Positions 53,983 to 63,258 of a stretch of DNA of 64,000 nucleotides are shown here, piece after piece. Under the pieces are notes generated by a model. The model had not been told where the DNA came from. It saw only the letters and a list, made by a program, of their open reading frames with translations, and did no database searches. How positions within the stretch are numbered: position 1 is the stretch's first letter; every line of letters begins with the position of its first letter. This stretch comes from UBA11606 sp039188975 (lineage in GTDB: Bacteria; Actinomycetota; Acidimicrobiia; Acidimicrobiales; Aldehydirespiratoraceae), in assembly GCA_039188975.1 (NCBI GenBank), contig JBCCYT010000003.1:9040-73039 (forward strand). Reading direction: 5' to 3'. A program made the translations under genes and the position numbers.

Positions 53983-55905
53983 TCACTTGTAGCTGCGCTG
54001 GGTCAGCTTGACGTATTCGAACTCGAGGTCTTCTTTGTGCAGGGTGGGATCGGCATCGGGGCCGTTCCACTCCCAGGCGCCGACGTAGGCGAAGTTGTCG
54101 TCGTCACGCAACGCCTCGCCCTCTTCGGTCTGTGACTCCTCCCGGAAGTGACCGCCGCAGCTCTCGTTGCGATGCAGGGCATCGCGCACCTTGAGCTCGG
54201 CGAACTCCATGAAGTCGTCGACTCGGTTGACCTTCTCGAGCATGGTGTTGATGCCATCGGGCGAGCCGAGCACCTTCACGTTCTTGCGGAACTCTTCGCG
54301 CAGCGCCGGGATTTCGCCCAGTGCCTTCTCGAGACCGTTCTCGTTGCGGGCCATGCCGCAGTACTCCCAGACGATTTTGCCGAGCTCGCGGTGGTAGTGC
54401 TCGACACCGTGGGTGCCGCCCTTCTTCGCCGTCCACTGCCGGGTGCGATCGTCGACCTCGGCCTGCGCCTCGATGAACGCAGGGTCGTCGGTCGACAGTG
54501 GTGTCTCACCGAGCTTCGGGGCGAGATAGTCGCCGATGGTGTAGGGCAACACGAAGTAGCCGTCCGCGAGGCCCTGCATGAGCGCGGATGCCCCGAGCCG
54601 GTTGGCGCCGTGGTCGGAGAAATTCGCCTCTCCGAGGGCGTACAGGCCGGGGACGGTGGTCATCAGGTTGTAGTCGACCCACAACCCACCCATCGTGTAG
54701 TGGGTGGCGGGGTAGATGCGCATCGGCGTGTCGTAGGGGTTCTCGCCGGTGATGCGCTCGTACATGTCGAACAGGTTGCCGTAGCGCTCGCGAACAGCCT
54801 GTTCGCCGTCTCGTACGATCGCCGCGCTGAAGTCGAGGTACACCCCGTTCTTGAGCGGCCCGACACCGCGGCCCTCGTCGACCACGGTCTTGGCGTTTCG
54901 GCTGGCGACATCTCGTGGGACGAGGTTGCCGAAGGCGGGGTACTTCTCTTCGAGGAAGTAGTAGCGATCGTCTTCGGCGATGTCACCTGCCGATCGAGCC
55001 TCGTCACGGTCCCGCGGCACCCAGATGCGTCCGTCGTTTCGCAACGACTCCGACATGAGGGTCAGCTTCGACTGGAACTCGTCGGAGGCCGGAATACAGG
55101 TCGGGTGGATCTGGGTGTAGCAGGGGTTGGCGAACAGGGCGCCTTTGCGATGGGCCCGCCACGCTGCGGTGACGTTGGAGGCCATTGCGTTCGTGGACAG
55201 GTAGTAGACGTTGCCGTAGCCGCCGGTGGCGAGCACGACCGCGTGCGCCGAGTGGCTGTGCATCTCGCCCGTGAGCATGTCGCGAACGATGATGCCCTTG
55301 GCCTCGCCGTCCTTGGTGACGATGTCGAGCACGTCGGAGCGGTTGTAGAGGGTGACCTTGCCGCTCTTGATGGCGCCCGCAAGCGCCTGGTAGGCGCCGA
55401 GCAGCAACTGCTGGCCGGTCTGACCGCGTGCGTAGAACGTGCGGCTCACCTGGGCGCCACCGAACGAGCGGTTGGCGAGCAGGCCGCCGTACTCGCGGGC
55501 GAACGGCACGCCTTGCGCTGCGCACTGGTCGATGATGTCGACCGAGACCTGAGCAAGCCGATACACGTTGGCCTCACGGGCTCGGTAGTCGCCACCCTTC
55601 ACCGTGTCGTAGAAGAGGCGGTAGACCGAGTCACCATCGTTGCGGTAGTTCTTCGCCGCGTTGATGCCGCCCTGTGCGGCGATCGAGTGGGCTCGACGGG
55701 GCGAATCGTGGAACGTGAAGACCTTCACGTTGTACCCGAGCTCGGCGAGCGACGCTGCGGCCGAGGCGCCGGCGAGACCGGTGCCGACGACGATGATGTC
55801 GAACTTGCGTTTGTTGGCCGGGTTGACCAGCTTCACGTTGAATTTGTGCGAGTCCCACTTGTCCTGGATCGGACCGTCGGGGATCTTGGCATCGAGCGTC
55901 ACCAT
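53983..55905 (-). CDS. sdhA: Succinate dehydrogenase flavoprotein subunit
   Basis: 640 residues from ATG 55905, chosen because AGGAAGG lies 8 nt upstream; GTG 55914 overlapping the sdhC stop is possible. FAD-binding VVGTGLAGASAA, flavin-linking His in RRAHSIAAQGGINAA, active-site ATHYTMGGLWVDY region and HGANRLGASALMQG are intact. It oxidises succinate to fumarate on the cytoplasmic side. The gene order sdhC-sdhA-sdhB and sequence character fit the Bacillus/epsilon-type b558 family. Confidence 0.96.
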   Translation of the reverse strand: MVTLDAKIPDGPIQDKWDSHKFNVKLVNPANKRKFDIIVVGTGLAGASAAASLAELGYNVKVFTFHDSPRRAHSIAAQGGINAAKNYRNDGDSVYRLFYDTVKGGDYRAREANVYRLAQVSVDIIDQCAAQGVPFAREYGGLLANRSFGGAQVSRTFYARGQTGQQLLLGAYQALAGAIKSGKVTLYNRSDVLDIVTKDGEAKGIIVRDMLTGEMHSHSAHAVVLATGGYGNVYYLSTNAMASNVTAAWRAHRKGALFANPCYTQIHPTCIPASDEFQSKLTLMSESLRNDGRIWVPRDRDEARSAGDIAEDDRYYFLEEKYPAFGNLVPRDVASRNAKTVVDEGRGVGPLKNGVYLDFSAAIVRDGEQAVRERYGNLFDMYERITGENPYDTPMRIYPATHYTMGGLWVDYNLMTTVPGLYALGEANFSDHGANRLGASALMQGLADGYFVLPYTIGDYLAPKLGETPLSTDDPAFIEAQAEVDDRTRQWTAKKGGTHGVEHYHRELGKIVWEYCGMARNENGLEKALGEIPALREEFRKNVKVLGSPDGINTMLEKVNRVDDFMEFAELKVRDALHRNESCGGHFREESQTEEGEALRDDDNFAYVGAWEWNGPDADPTLHKEDLEFEYVKLTQRSYK

Positions 55906-55906
55906 G

Positions 55907-56767
55907 TCACTCACCTTCCTCTTCGTCGCCGAGAGCATCGCCCTCGGAACGTTCTTCAGCTGCGCCTTCTTCAGAGTGGCTGTATTGGCCGGGGGTATGT
56001 CCGTCGAGGTCGATCAGGCCGGTGTTGACCGCCAGCGGGAAGCTGAGGTTCCCGAGCAAAATGACCGTTGCGAGCCCACGAGCGAAGTTCTTGCGCAGGC
56101 CGTTGTAGCGGGGGTTGTTGATGCCGAGGGTCTGAAACATCGACCAGGCACCGTGGAAGATGTGGATCGCCAATGCGACGTTGGCCACGACATAGATGGC
56201 CGTGATCCACCAGACGCTCAGCGAGATGTAGACGTTGTTGTACACGTCGCCGTAGACGAAGTCGCCGTTGGTCACCCCTGCGTCAGAGGTGTAGCCGAGC
56301 GTGAGATCGGCGATGTGCCACAGCAGGTACAGCAAGATGATCGGGCCGGTCCAGCGCATGGTGCGGCTCGCGAAGTTGACCGCGATGTAGTCACGGTTGC
56401 CGGCATAGGCCTTGTTGGCCTTCGCGTTCATTCGGCTCAGCGAATACGCGGCGTGAATGTGCACGGCGAACATCGTGAGGAGGCCGAGACGCAGCACCCA
56501 GAGAACGAACTCTCTCGGGACGAGATGCCCCCCGAGCTCGCGAAGCGCTTCGGCGTACTCGTGGACCTCGGTCGGCCCCTCGTAGAGGTGGAGGTTGCCG
56601 ATCATGTGGACAACGACGAAACCGAGCAGGCCGACGCCCGTGATCGCCATTGCGTATTTCTTGCCGATGGCCGTCTGATACAGGTTCAGCGGCCAGGGGA
56701 GCTCAGGGGCTCGTCGGCGTATCGGTGGGATCGAATGATCGGTCCCACGCGGCATCGTCTGCGCCAT
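55907..56767 (-). CDS. sdhC: Succinate dehydrogenase cytochrome b558 subunit
   Basis: 286 residues with five membrane helices. Haem-ligand candidates: VVHMIGNLHLY, AVHIHAAY, LLWHIADLT and HIFHGAWSM, as in TIGR02046-type di-haem cytochrome b subunits. The acidic C-terminus (EEGAAEERSEGDALGDEEEGE, partly quoted) is unusual and may be a spacer. It anchors SdhAB and passes electrons to the quinone. A GAAGGAAC ribosome-binding site precedes the ATG; TACCTT at about 56811-56806 may be the -10. Confidence 0.93.
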   Translation of the reverse strand: MAQTMPRGTDHSIPPIRRRAPELPWPLNLYQTAIGKKYAMAITGVGLLGFVVVHMIGNLHLYEGPTEVHEYAEALRELGGHLVPREFVLWVLRLGLLTMFAVHIHAAYSLSRMNAKANKAYAGNRDYIAVNFASRTMRWTGPIILLYLLWHIADLTLGYTSDAGVTNGDFVYGDVYNNVYISLSVWWITAIYVVANVALAIHIFHGAWSMFQTLGINNPRYNGLRKNFARGLATVILLGNLSFPLAVNTGLIDLDGHTPGQYSHSEEGAAEERSEGDALGDEEEGE

Positions 56768-56864
56768 AGATGCGGGTTCCTTCGTGAAGAGAGCTGCGAT
56801 TCACAAAGGTACTTGTCGGAACCGGGCGAGGCCTACATGAGCGTTGGCACGCTGCGTGACGGGG

Positions 56865-58967
56865 TCAGGTCGCGACGTTGGTGCGGTACCGGTTCACGGT
56901 TGCGATCGGTCCGTGAGCGCCGGTTGCCTCGAACGCCAAGTCGACCGTGAGCTCTCCATCGGTCTCGATTTCGATGACGAGCGTCGTGATGCGTTCGACA
57001 CTGTCGGCCGCGATCTCGCCGCCGAATCGCTGGGTCGTCGTCCGCCCGTCGCCCTGGGTGATCGTGGCGGTGACAACACCTTCGGTCAGGGCGTCAGGGC
57101 GATCGGAGATCACATGGACGGCGGCCAACCATCGGTCCCCGACCTCCATCGACCATGGAAGCGGCTCGGCGACGACAATGACGGGGCGACACGCGTCGAT
57201 CAGCGCCGTCCACGACGGTTTCGCTCGACGGTCGTGATCGAACACCCCGAACCCGCCCGCAGTGCTGGGGTCGGCGAGATAGTGCAAGCAGAACCCGCCG
57301 GTCGGCCGGTACTTGACCTTGCGAAGGGTCTCGATCGTCGTCTTGATCAGGTCGGCCTGCGCCTGCCCCATCAGATGACCCCAGGTCGGGCCGTCCTCGA
57401 CGAGTCGAGGGGGCATCAGGTGCTGTAGCGACTCCGGCCGGGCACCGATGGCGTCGGCCACCGCGTGCCAGTTCAGCGCCGGCCACCGAGCGCTCGTCAG
57501 TTCGGGGAGCTCCGGATTGACCGTCGCCGCGCCGAACGCTGTCACGAATCGCCCCATGCGGGGCACGCGCGCCAACGCGGCCGCGAGATCCCGCGCTTCG
57601 CCGTCGTGCCAACCGAACCACAGATGGCTCGTCGTGCCGTCGAGTTGAGGAAGGTGGGGCGGCACCGCAGTGTGAATGACGATCGGTCGCGACCCATCGG
57701 TTCGTTGCAACACCCGCCGAACCGAGATGTCGAGCACCGCCCGGTTCCACGATGGGCGCTGCTGACCCACGACCGGAGGCGTGACATGGTCAGCCAGGTG
57801 GCGTTTGAACGGCTCATCGTGGGGGCACCACACCGCAACGGATGGATGGTGGCCGAGCAGGTCGACCATCTCGCGGGTCTGGCGGACCGCCTGGCCCCGA
57901 ACGCTGCGAGCCATCACCCCGCGCATCGGGAGCTCCTGCCAGATCAACATCCCGAGTTCGTCGGCCGTCTCATAGACCGCAGGATGGGCAACGTGGGCCA
58001 CCAGCCGGATCAGATCGAGCCCGGCATCGTGGGCGGCTCGTACGTCGGCTGCGACCTGGACGGCACTGGCGTCCCCCGGCCGCGGCATGGTCGGCAACAT
58101 GACGATGCCTTTGGCGAACAGACGCACCCCGTTGACCGAGAGGATCCAGTCCCGCATTCGTACCGTCCGAAAGGCGGTCCGAACCGATCGCGAATCGTGC
58201 ACGACACCGTCGACGACCAGTTCACAGGTCACATCGTGGAGCGGTTGCTCGCCGAGCGAGTGAGGCCACCACAGGTCTGGCTCGGCGATGTCGACCGTCC
58301 ATTCGACCCGGTTCTCGCCGACGGCCGCTGGATGCCGGAACTCGTGATCGGTGCCGGCGATGTTGGTCCGCAGCACCACCGGTCCTCCATCGGGATGATC
58401 GAACACGCACCGCAGCGCCATCCGCGCCCGAGCTGGGTTGGCATCGACACACACGGCCCGAAAGTGCTCGATCGCGGTCGTGCCGGTCTCGTGAATGGTG
58501 ACCGGTCGCCACAGGCCCCCCGGGTTTCGGCCGGCCGCACCGGACAATTCCGGATCGAGAATCGCCCCCATCAGATTCGACCGTTCATCGGCGTCGCCGA
58601 ACGTGGGCACGGTGACGTCGACGGCAAGCACGTGGTCGGTGCCGTCACGCATGAGATGGGTGATCTCGAATTGGTGCGGCACGAAGTAGCCGTCGGTGTC
58701 GCCGACGTAGGCGCCGTTGAGCCACACGTCACCTTGCTGGGCAAGCCCGTGGAGCGTGATCCAGCGTCGGCGGCCCTCGTCAACGGGTGCCATCTCGAAG
58801 TGTCGCCGGTGAAGGACGGCACGTTCGTTGGCCAAGCCCGCCGTGTTCGCCCAGTGGCCCGGAACCGAGACATCGGACCAGTCGCGGTCATCGAGCGCCG
58901 GCTCGTGAAAGGTGCGGCGGAGCTCCTCGCGCGCTGCTGCTGCGCGCCACGTGCCGGAGAGGTCCAT
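56865..58967 (-). CDS. GH2-family glycosidase-like protein with altered active site
   Basis: 700 residues. Sugar-binding jelly-roll (about 1-160, WITLHGLAQQGDVWLNG), Ig-like sandwich (about 165-270), TIM barrel (about 272-600, VNGVRLFAKGIVMLPT) and a C-terminal Ig-like part. Overall it is closest to beta-mannosidase or beta-glucuronidase-like GH2. The acid/base Glu is present at E385 (VWCPHDEPF), but the usual nucleophile motif SEFG reads TAFG (476-479), with Ala477 in place of Glu. No signal peptide. It may be a carbohydrate-binding pseudoenzyme or use another residue. Divergent from the AAA+ gene. Confidence 0.8.
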   Translation of the reverse strand: MDLSGTWRAAAAREELRRTFHEPALDDRDWSDVSVPGHWANTAGLANERAVLHRRHFEMAPVDEGRRRWITLHGLAQQGDVWLNGAYVGDTDGYFVPHQFEITHLMRDGTDHVLAVDVTVPTFGDADERSNLMGAILDPELSGAAGRNPGGLWRPVTIHETGTTAIEHFRAVCVDANPARARMALRCVFDHPDGGPVVLRTNIAGTDHEFRHPAAVGENRVEWTVDIAEPDLWWPHSLGEQPLHDVTCELVVDGVVHDSRSVRTAFRTVRMRDWILSVNGVRLFAKGIVMLPTMPRPGDASAVQVAADVRAAHDAGLDLIRLVAHVAHPAVYETADELGMLIWQELPMRGVMARSVRGQAVRQTREMVDLLGHHPSVAVWCPHDEPFKRHLADHVTPPVVGQQRPSWNRAVLDISVRRVLQRTDGSRPIVIHTAVPPHLPQLDGTTSHLWFGWHDGEARDLAAALARVPRMGRFVTAFGAATVNPELPELTSARWPALNWHAVADAIGARPESLQHLMPPRLVEDGPTWGHLMGQAQADLIKTTIETLRKVKYRPTGGFCLHYLADPSTAGGFGVFDHDRRAKPSWTALIDACRPVIVVAEPLPWSMEVGDRWLAAVHVISDRPDALTEGVVTATITQGDGRTTTQRFGGEIAADSVERITTLVIEIETDGELTVDLAFEATGAHGPIATVNRYRTNVAT

Positions 58968-59040
58968 TCCTGGACGCTACCGAAGCGGACCGAGCCGAGT
59001 CGGGGACCTCCCCGCTCTGGGCGGGATTCGGGCATGCGTG

Positions 59041-59046
59041 TAGGGT
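59041..59046 (+). promoter_or_regulatory. Candidate leaderless -10 of the AAA+ gene
   Basis: TAGGGT lies 7 nt before ATG 59054. Confidence 0.45.
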
Positions 59047-59053
59047 CCCGCTC

Positions 59054-60481
59054 ATGTCGAGATCCGAGACCCCCACGGCAGACACCATCGGCGCATTGAA
59101 GGCCAGCGGCTGGGAGTCGCTACCGCTCCGTCAGGAGCTGCGCCGCAACGCGATCGAGAAGATCCGAAATGACCAGCCATTGTTCCCGGAGGTGCTCGGG
59201 TACGAGAGCACGGTCAACCCGCAGCTCGAGAACGCGCTCCTCGCCGGGCATGACATCATCTTCTTGGGGGAGCGAGGTCAGGCGAAGACCCGCATGATCC
59301 GCGGGCTCACCGACCTGCTCGACGAGTGGATGCCGATCATCGCTGGATCGGAGATCAACGATGATCCCTACAACCCGATCTCCCGACATGCCCGCGAGCT
59401 CGTCGCCGAACACGGCGACGCCGCACCGATCGCCTGGGTTCATCGAGATGACCGGTTCGGCGAGAAGCTGGCGACTCCGGACACCTCGATCGCCGATCTG
59501 ATCGGCGAGGTCGATCCCATCAAGGTCGCGGAGGGTCGCTACCTGTCTGATGAACTGACGCTGCACTACGGGTTGGTGCCTCGCACCAACCGGGGCATCT
59601 TTGCGATGAATGAGCTGCCCGATCTCTCTGAACGGATCCAGGTCGGTCTGCTCAATGTGCTCGAAGAACGCGACGTGCAGATCCGGGGCCACAAGGTTCG
59701 GCTCCCGCTCGACGTCATCCTCGTGGCCTCGGCCAACCCCGAGGACTACACGAACCGCGGTCGGCTGATCACCCCGCTCAAGGATCGCTTCGGCAGCCAG
59801 ATCCGGACGCACTACCCGCTCGACGTCGAGACCGAGGTCGCCATCATCGAGCAGGAAGCCGATACGTCGGTGAGCGAGGGGTTCGACCTCGCTGTGCCGT
59901 CGTTCATGACCGAGATCGTCGCCTCGATCACCCATGCGGCGCGCCGCAGCCAACAGATCGCCCAGCGCTCTGGCGTGTCGGTGCGACTGTCGATTTCGAA
60001 CTTCGAGATCATGATCGCCAACTCGGTTCGGCGGTCACTTCGAGCCGGCGAGACAACCGCAGTGCCTCGGATCGTCGATCTCGAAGCGCTGCCGGCGTCG
60101 ACGAGCGGCAAGGTGGAGATCGAGACCCTCGACGAGGGCCGCGACGGTGAGATTCTGGCTGGACTCGTCAAGGCCGGGGTCCTGCGCGTCTTCAAGGACC
60201 GCGTGCCACCGGAGACGCACCGTGAGGTGGTCGACGCATTCGACGGTGAACTGGTCGTCGACACCGGCGAAGACGTGACCGACGCCGCGTACGTCTCGTT
60301 GATCGAGAAGATCCCGGCGCTCAAGTCACCGGTCGATGCATTGCTGGCCGATGAGGAGGCAGCGTCGTCGCCGGCGATGATCGCCAGCGCCTGTGAGCTG
60401 GTGCTCGAAGGGCTGCATCTGGCAAAGCGCCTCAACAAGGACTCGGTCGCCGGTCGTTCTCAATTCCGCAGCCGGGCCTGA
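59054..60481 (+). CDS. ChlI/MoxR-like AAA+ ATPase, partner of a VWA protein
   Basis: 475 residues from ATG 59054. Walker A GERGQAKTR near 75, Walker B-like GIFAMNELPDL near 191, sensor I ILVASANPEDYTNRG, arginine-finger region LKDRFGSQIRTHYPL. The family corresponds to the magnesium-chelatase-I-like protein Rv0958 of Mycobacterium tuberculosis, whose neighbour Rv0959 is a VWA protein. The matching VWA gene here starts at 63259, separated by a minus-strand operon. Such pairs remodel or insert metals into client proteins; the client is unknown. Confidence 0.88.
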   Translation: MSRSETPTADTIGALKASGWESLPLRQELRRNAIEKIRNDQPLFPEVLGYESTVNPQLENALLAGHDIIFLGERGQAKTRMIRGLTDLLDEWMPIIAGSEINDDPYNPISRHARELVAEHGDAAPIAWVHRDDRFGEKLATPDTSIADLIGEVDPIKVAEGRYLSDELTLHYGLVPRTNRGIFAMNELPDLSERIQVGLLNVLEERDVQIRGHKVRLPLDVILVASANPEDYTNRGRLITPLKDRFGSQIRTHYPLDVETEVAIIEQEADTSVSEGFDLAVPSFMTEIVASITHAARRSQQIAQRSGVSVRLSISNFEIMIANSVRRSLRAGETTAVPRIVDLEALPASTSGKVEIETLDEGRDGEILAGLVKAGVLRVFKDRVPPETHREVVDAFDGELVVDTGEDVTDAAYVSLIEKIPALKSPVDALLADEEAASSPAMIASACELVLEGLHLAKRLNKDSVAGRSQFRSRA

Positions 60482-60508
60482 CGCCTGGATCACCCCCTGG
60501 TCAAACGG

Positions 60509-61726
60509 CTACGCGTTCCACGCAGCGAACGTCTCTGCGGCCGGCTTGCGGCTGCGATCTCGTGCGAGCAAGCCGCGCGGTCGAGCAAACCCGAGTTTCC
60601 AGTCATAGCCGTCGATGCCGCTGTCGTGGAAATAGCCAGCGAGACCGATGTCGTGGCGAGCGTCGGAGACGTGACCAAGGCATCGGGCGAGCAGGTGTTC
60701 GCGCCACGCTTCGTCGTCGGTCGCGATGCCGTGGCCGGCCACGACGAGCGAGTGGTCGGGGAGCGCATCGCGGGTTCGATGGATGGCTTCGGCCAGCTCG
60801 TCGGGCTCTGGAGCGAGGCCCGAACCGGAACGGCGGGCGCCCGATGGCCATGGCTGGAACCCGCCATCAGGACCAACCCCGACCGGGTGGTCGTGCACGA
60901 TGCCGACAGCGTCGACCTGGTTGACGAACGCCGGTACGTCAATGGGGGCTCGACCGGGAAGCTCGACGATGCCGTTGGCGTGGGCTCGCAACCAGCACCA
61001 AAACAGTGCATCCCATCCTCGGGCGGCGCTGCTCGCTTCGACCGAGACACGGCTGTCATCCTCGGCGAGCGCATGGATTGGATCCGCTCGCCACGCGGTC
61101 ATGACGGGTTGACGCCCCGACGCAAGCAGCCGAACGGCGTCGTGGGTGGCGAGAACGGCTCCTTCGACTGCGTCTCGCAAGACGACACGGTCCTGTCGGC
61201 CCGGAGGTCGAGAACCGAGGCCGTAGCCGCGAACCGCCCACCCGACCGGGTCATCGATCGGCACGAAGCCGTCGGCGAACTCGTCGAGCGCTTCTGCCAC
61301 CCGGTCGACGTGGCGGAGCCAGAACCGGCCCCGCGCGGTTGGGTCGCGGTGTCCGCCCTCGTCATCGAGGTACCAGCCGGGCAGGGTGGTCGAATGAAGC
61401 GTCAGCCAGTTGGCGAGGCCGGCATCTCGGGCCGCTTGGAGGATGTCTCGGTAGACGTCGAGCGCGTCGTTGTCGATTCGGCCGGGTTCGGGCTCGACCC
61501 GCGCCCACTCGATCGTCAAACGCCACGCGTTGGCGCCGAGCGCAGCGAACTGTTGAACGTCATCGCGAACGTCGATCACCAAGCCGGCTCCGTCGTTGGA
61601 TCGGGGGGCGCGGCCATCTCGTTCCCACGTCGACCAGTCCGCGGCGGGCGCAACCCCTTCCACCGACACCGCGGACGCAGTGACCCCCTTCAGGAACGGA
61701 GTCGGCTCAGCGGAGGGTGAAGACAC
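60509..61726 (-). CDS. GH1-like protein lacking both catalytic glutamates
   Basis: 405 residues from GTG 61726, overlapping the maoC stop by 20 nt. GH1 landmarks: GANAWRLTIEWARVEPEPG, WLTLHSTTLPGWYL, and a C-terminal GLAGYFHDSGIDGYDWKLGF with RSRKPAAETFAAW. The acid/base motif NEP reads DDP (158-160) and the nucleophile motif ENG reads GHG (331-333), so neither Glu is present. The barrel is otherwise well kept. It is the last gene of tetR-maoC-GH1. It may bind a glycoside or serve a non-hydrolytic role. Confidence 0.8.
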   Translation of the reverse strand: MSSPSAEPTPFLKGVTASAVSVEGVAPAADWSTWERDGRAPRSNDGAGLVIDVRDDVQQFAALGANAWRLTIEWARVEPEPGRIDNDALDVYRDILQAARDAGLANWLTLHSTTLPGWYLDDEGGHRDPTARGRFWLRHVDRVAEALDEFADGFVPIDDPVGWAVRGYGLGSRPPGRQDRVVLRDAVEGAVLATHDAVRLLASGRQPVMTAWRADPIHALAEDDSRVSVEASSAARGWDALFWCWLRAHANGIVELPGRAPIDVPAFVNQVDAVGIVHDHPVGVGPDGGFQPWPSGARRSGSGLAPEPDELAEAIHRTRDALPDHSLVVAGHGIATDDEAWREHLLARCLGHVSDARHDIGLAGYFHDSGIDGYDWKLGFARPRGLLARDRSRKPAAETFAAWNA

Positions 61727-62546
61727 CGCTGTCGAAGACGACACGATCGCCGACTCGGGTTTGGAAGAGCACCTCGTCACCGCTGTCCCACATGTGCACA
61801 TCGAGACGTTCGCCGGGGATCACCGGTGATTTGAACCGTCCGCCCATCGAACCAAACGTTGCAGGATCGCCGTCGCACTGCGCATGGAGCAGCGCCCGGC
61901 CGGTCACGCCGTAGGTGCACAGCCCGTGCAGGATCGGCGTGTCGAAACCGGCGAGCGCGGAGAACGATGGGTCGGAGTGCAACGGGTTGCGGTCGCCGTT
62001 GAGGCGGTACAGCAGCGCCTGGTCGGATCGGGTGTCGAAGCCGTAGACGACGTCGGCCGGGCGGGCGGGAAGGGCCCAGTCCGACGCGGGGCCGCGATCG
62101 CCGCCCCACCCTCCCTCCCCGGAGATGAACAGCCCTGACCGGGTCGTCCAGAGCGGCGCGCCGTCGGTGTCGCGGACGTCGGTCTCCAACACCACCAGTG
62201 CGGCCTTTCCCTTGTCGTACATGGCGGCTACTCGGCCCTGTCCGACCGCAGTACCCGCGGCGGGAAGGGTCTGGTGAAGGGTCACGTACTGTTCGCCGTG
62301 CAGCAGGGCGGCGAGGTTGAAGTCGCCGAAGTCGACCCCGCCGCCGCCGCCGAGCACGACGGCTTGGGTGGGGAATGCGAGCTGCGGAGTGTCCTTGGTG
62401 TTTTCGGTGGTGAAGGCCAGCTCGAAGCGGGTTGGATCGGTCTGCCCGGCACCGACGCCGAGGGCGTAGAGAAGGCTGTCTTTCGAGGTCCAGCTGATCG
62501 GGTTTTCGGGTCCGACGGTTCCGACGGCGTCAGGGTTGAGGGGCAT
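61707..62546 (-). CDS. MaoC-like double-hotdog enoyl-CoA hydratase
   Basis: 279 residues. Two hotdog halves; the second has the catalytic motif NGDRNPLHSDPSFSALAGF (hydratase-2 type Asp/His) and PILHGLCTYG. The N-terminal half (ISWTSKDSLLYALGVGAGQ, FPTQAVVLGG) matches actinobacterial R-specific hydratases such as HtdY, which hydrate trans-2-enoyl-CoA in fatty-acid or sterol side-chain degradation. It follows tetR by 24 nt and overlaps the GH1-like gene. Confidence 0.92.
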   Translation of the reverse strand: MPLNPDAVGTVGPENPISWTSKDSLLYALGVGAGQTDPTRFELAFTTENTKDTPQLAFPTQAVVLGGGGGVDFGDFNLAALLHGEQYVTLHQTLPAAGTAVGQGRVAAMYDKGKAALVVLETDVRDTDGAPLWTTRSGLFISGEGGWGGDRGPASDWALPARPADVVYGFDTRSDQALLYRLNGDRNPLHSDPSFSALAGFDTPILHGLCTYGVTGRALLHAQCDGDPATFGSMGGRFKSPVIPGERLDVHMWDSGDEVLFQTRVGDRVVFDSGVFTLR

Positions 62547-62570
62547 GTGGCCTCCGGGGCATCTGGGTGG

Positions 62571-63185
62571 TCACGTCGACAGGTCTGCCTCGAGCGTGGC
62601 GAGCGCCATGGCGGTGATCGAGCCGGCGAGGTCGGTCGCCGGGACCCCACGGTCCGGTCCGGTGGCGATGCTGGTGATCATGCCGATCGCACCGGTCACG
62701 AGGAGGCGGGCTTCGTCTCGGTCGAGCTCGGGTCGGGCGTCACAGAGCGCATCGATCCACTCGGTGCTCCAGCTGCGGAGCCGCCGCGTCATCGGGGAGC
62801 GTCGTTCGTGGCTGAGGTGGCGGGCTTCGCTGGTCCAGACCGCGATGAGCGCTGACCGCTCGATCGCAACGTCGGTGTAGGCCCGGATGTAGGCGGAGAG
62901 AAGTTGTCGCGGATCCGAGGATTCGGAACGGGCGCGACCGTTGACGGCGTGAACCTCGTCAGCGGCGAGTTTGATGGCCTCGACGAGAATGTCCTCCTTT
63001 GAGGAGAAGTGGCGATAGATCGCCGGTCCCGACACGTCGACCGCTTGGCCGATGTCGTCCACGCTCGTTGCCGGGTAGCCACGTTCGTGGAACAACCCGA
63101 CCGCTGCTTCGAGGATGAGTTCGCGCCGGTTCGATGGTCGCCGAGAAGATGGCGCCTCGCTCGTGCTCCGACTCTGTGCAGACAT
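62571..63185 (-). CDS. TetR-family regulator, lipid-operon type
   Basis: 204 residues. N-terminal HTH is classic: RRELILEAAVGLFHERGYPA, TSVDDIGQAVDVSGPAIYRHF, SSKEDILVEAI. This form is close to actinobacterial KstR2/FadR-like repressors that respond to acyl-CoA. A palindrome GTTAGCG-AA-CGCTAAC sits directly before the ATG and is the likely operator. It probably controls its own operon (tetR-maoC-GH1-like), and may also affect the divergent VWA gene. Confidence 0.92.
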   Translation of the reverse strand: MSAQSRSTSEAPSSRRPSNRRELILEAAVGLFHERGYPATSVDDIGQAVDVSGPAIYRHFSSKEDILVEAIKLAADEVHAVNGRARSESSDPRQLLSAYIRAYTDVAIERSALIAVWTSEARHLSHERRSPMTRRLRSWSTEWIDALCDARPELDRDEARLLVTGAIGMITSIATGPDRGVPATDLAGSITAMALATLEADLST

Positions 63186-63186
63186 G

Positions 63187-63202
63187 GTTAGCGAACGCTA
63201 AC
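63187..63202 (-). promoter_or_regulatory. Palindromic operator for the adjacent TetR protein
   Basis: GTTAGCG, 2-nt centre AA, CGCTAAC: 7-bp arms, 1 nt upstream of the tetR ATG triplet. On the minus strand TAGCGT inside it fits a -10, so binding would block transcription of tetR. Confidence 0.65.
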
Positions 63203-63246
63203 AGCAGTGACCGAGCGTCGACGTGTACAGACGGTGAGCTCGGCAC

Positions 63247-63252
63247 TACATT
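63247..63252 (+). promoter_or_regulatory. Candidate leaderless -10 of the VWA gene
   Basis: TACATT lies 6 nt before ATG 63259, 45 nt from the TetR operator, leaving room for shared control of both directions. Confidence 0.4.
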
Positions 63253-63258
63253 CCGTTC

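Noticed and set aside
54148..56028. 626-codon plus-strand open frame opposite sdhA
   Set aside because: Low-information Val/Glu/Asp-rich translation; the minus-strand sdhA and sdhC are full-length and motif-complete.
56780..56815. CRP-like palindrome before sdhC (TGTGAA...TTCACG)
   Set aside because: The spacer is far longer than the 6 nt of a CRP site, so the match is not meaningful.
57465..59099. 544-codon plus-strand open frame opposite the GH2-like gene
   Set aside because: Arg/Pro/His-rich antisense shadow without domain features.
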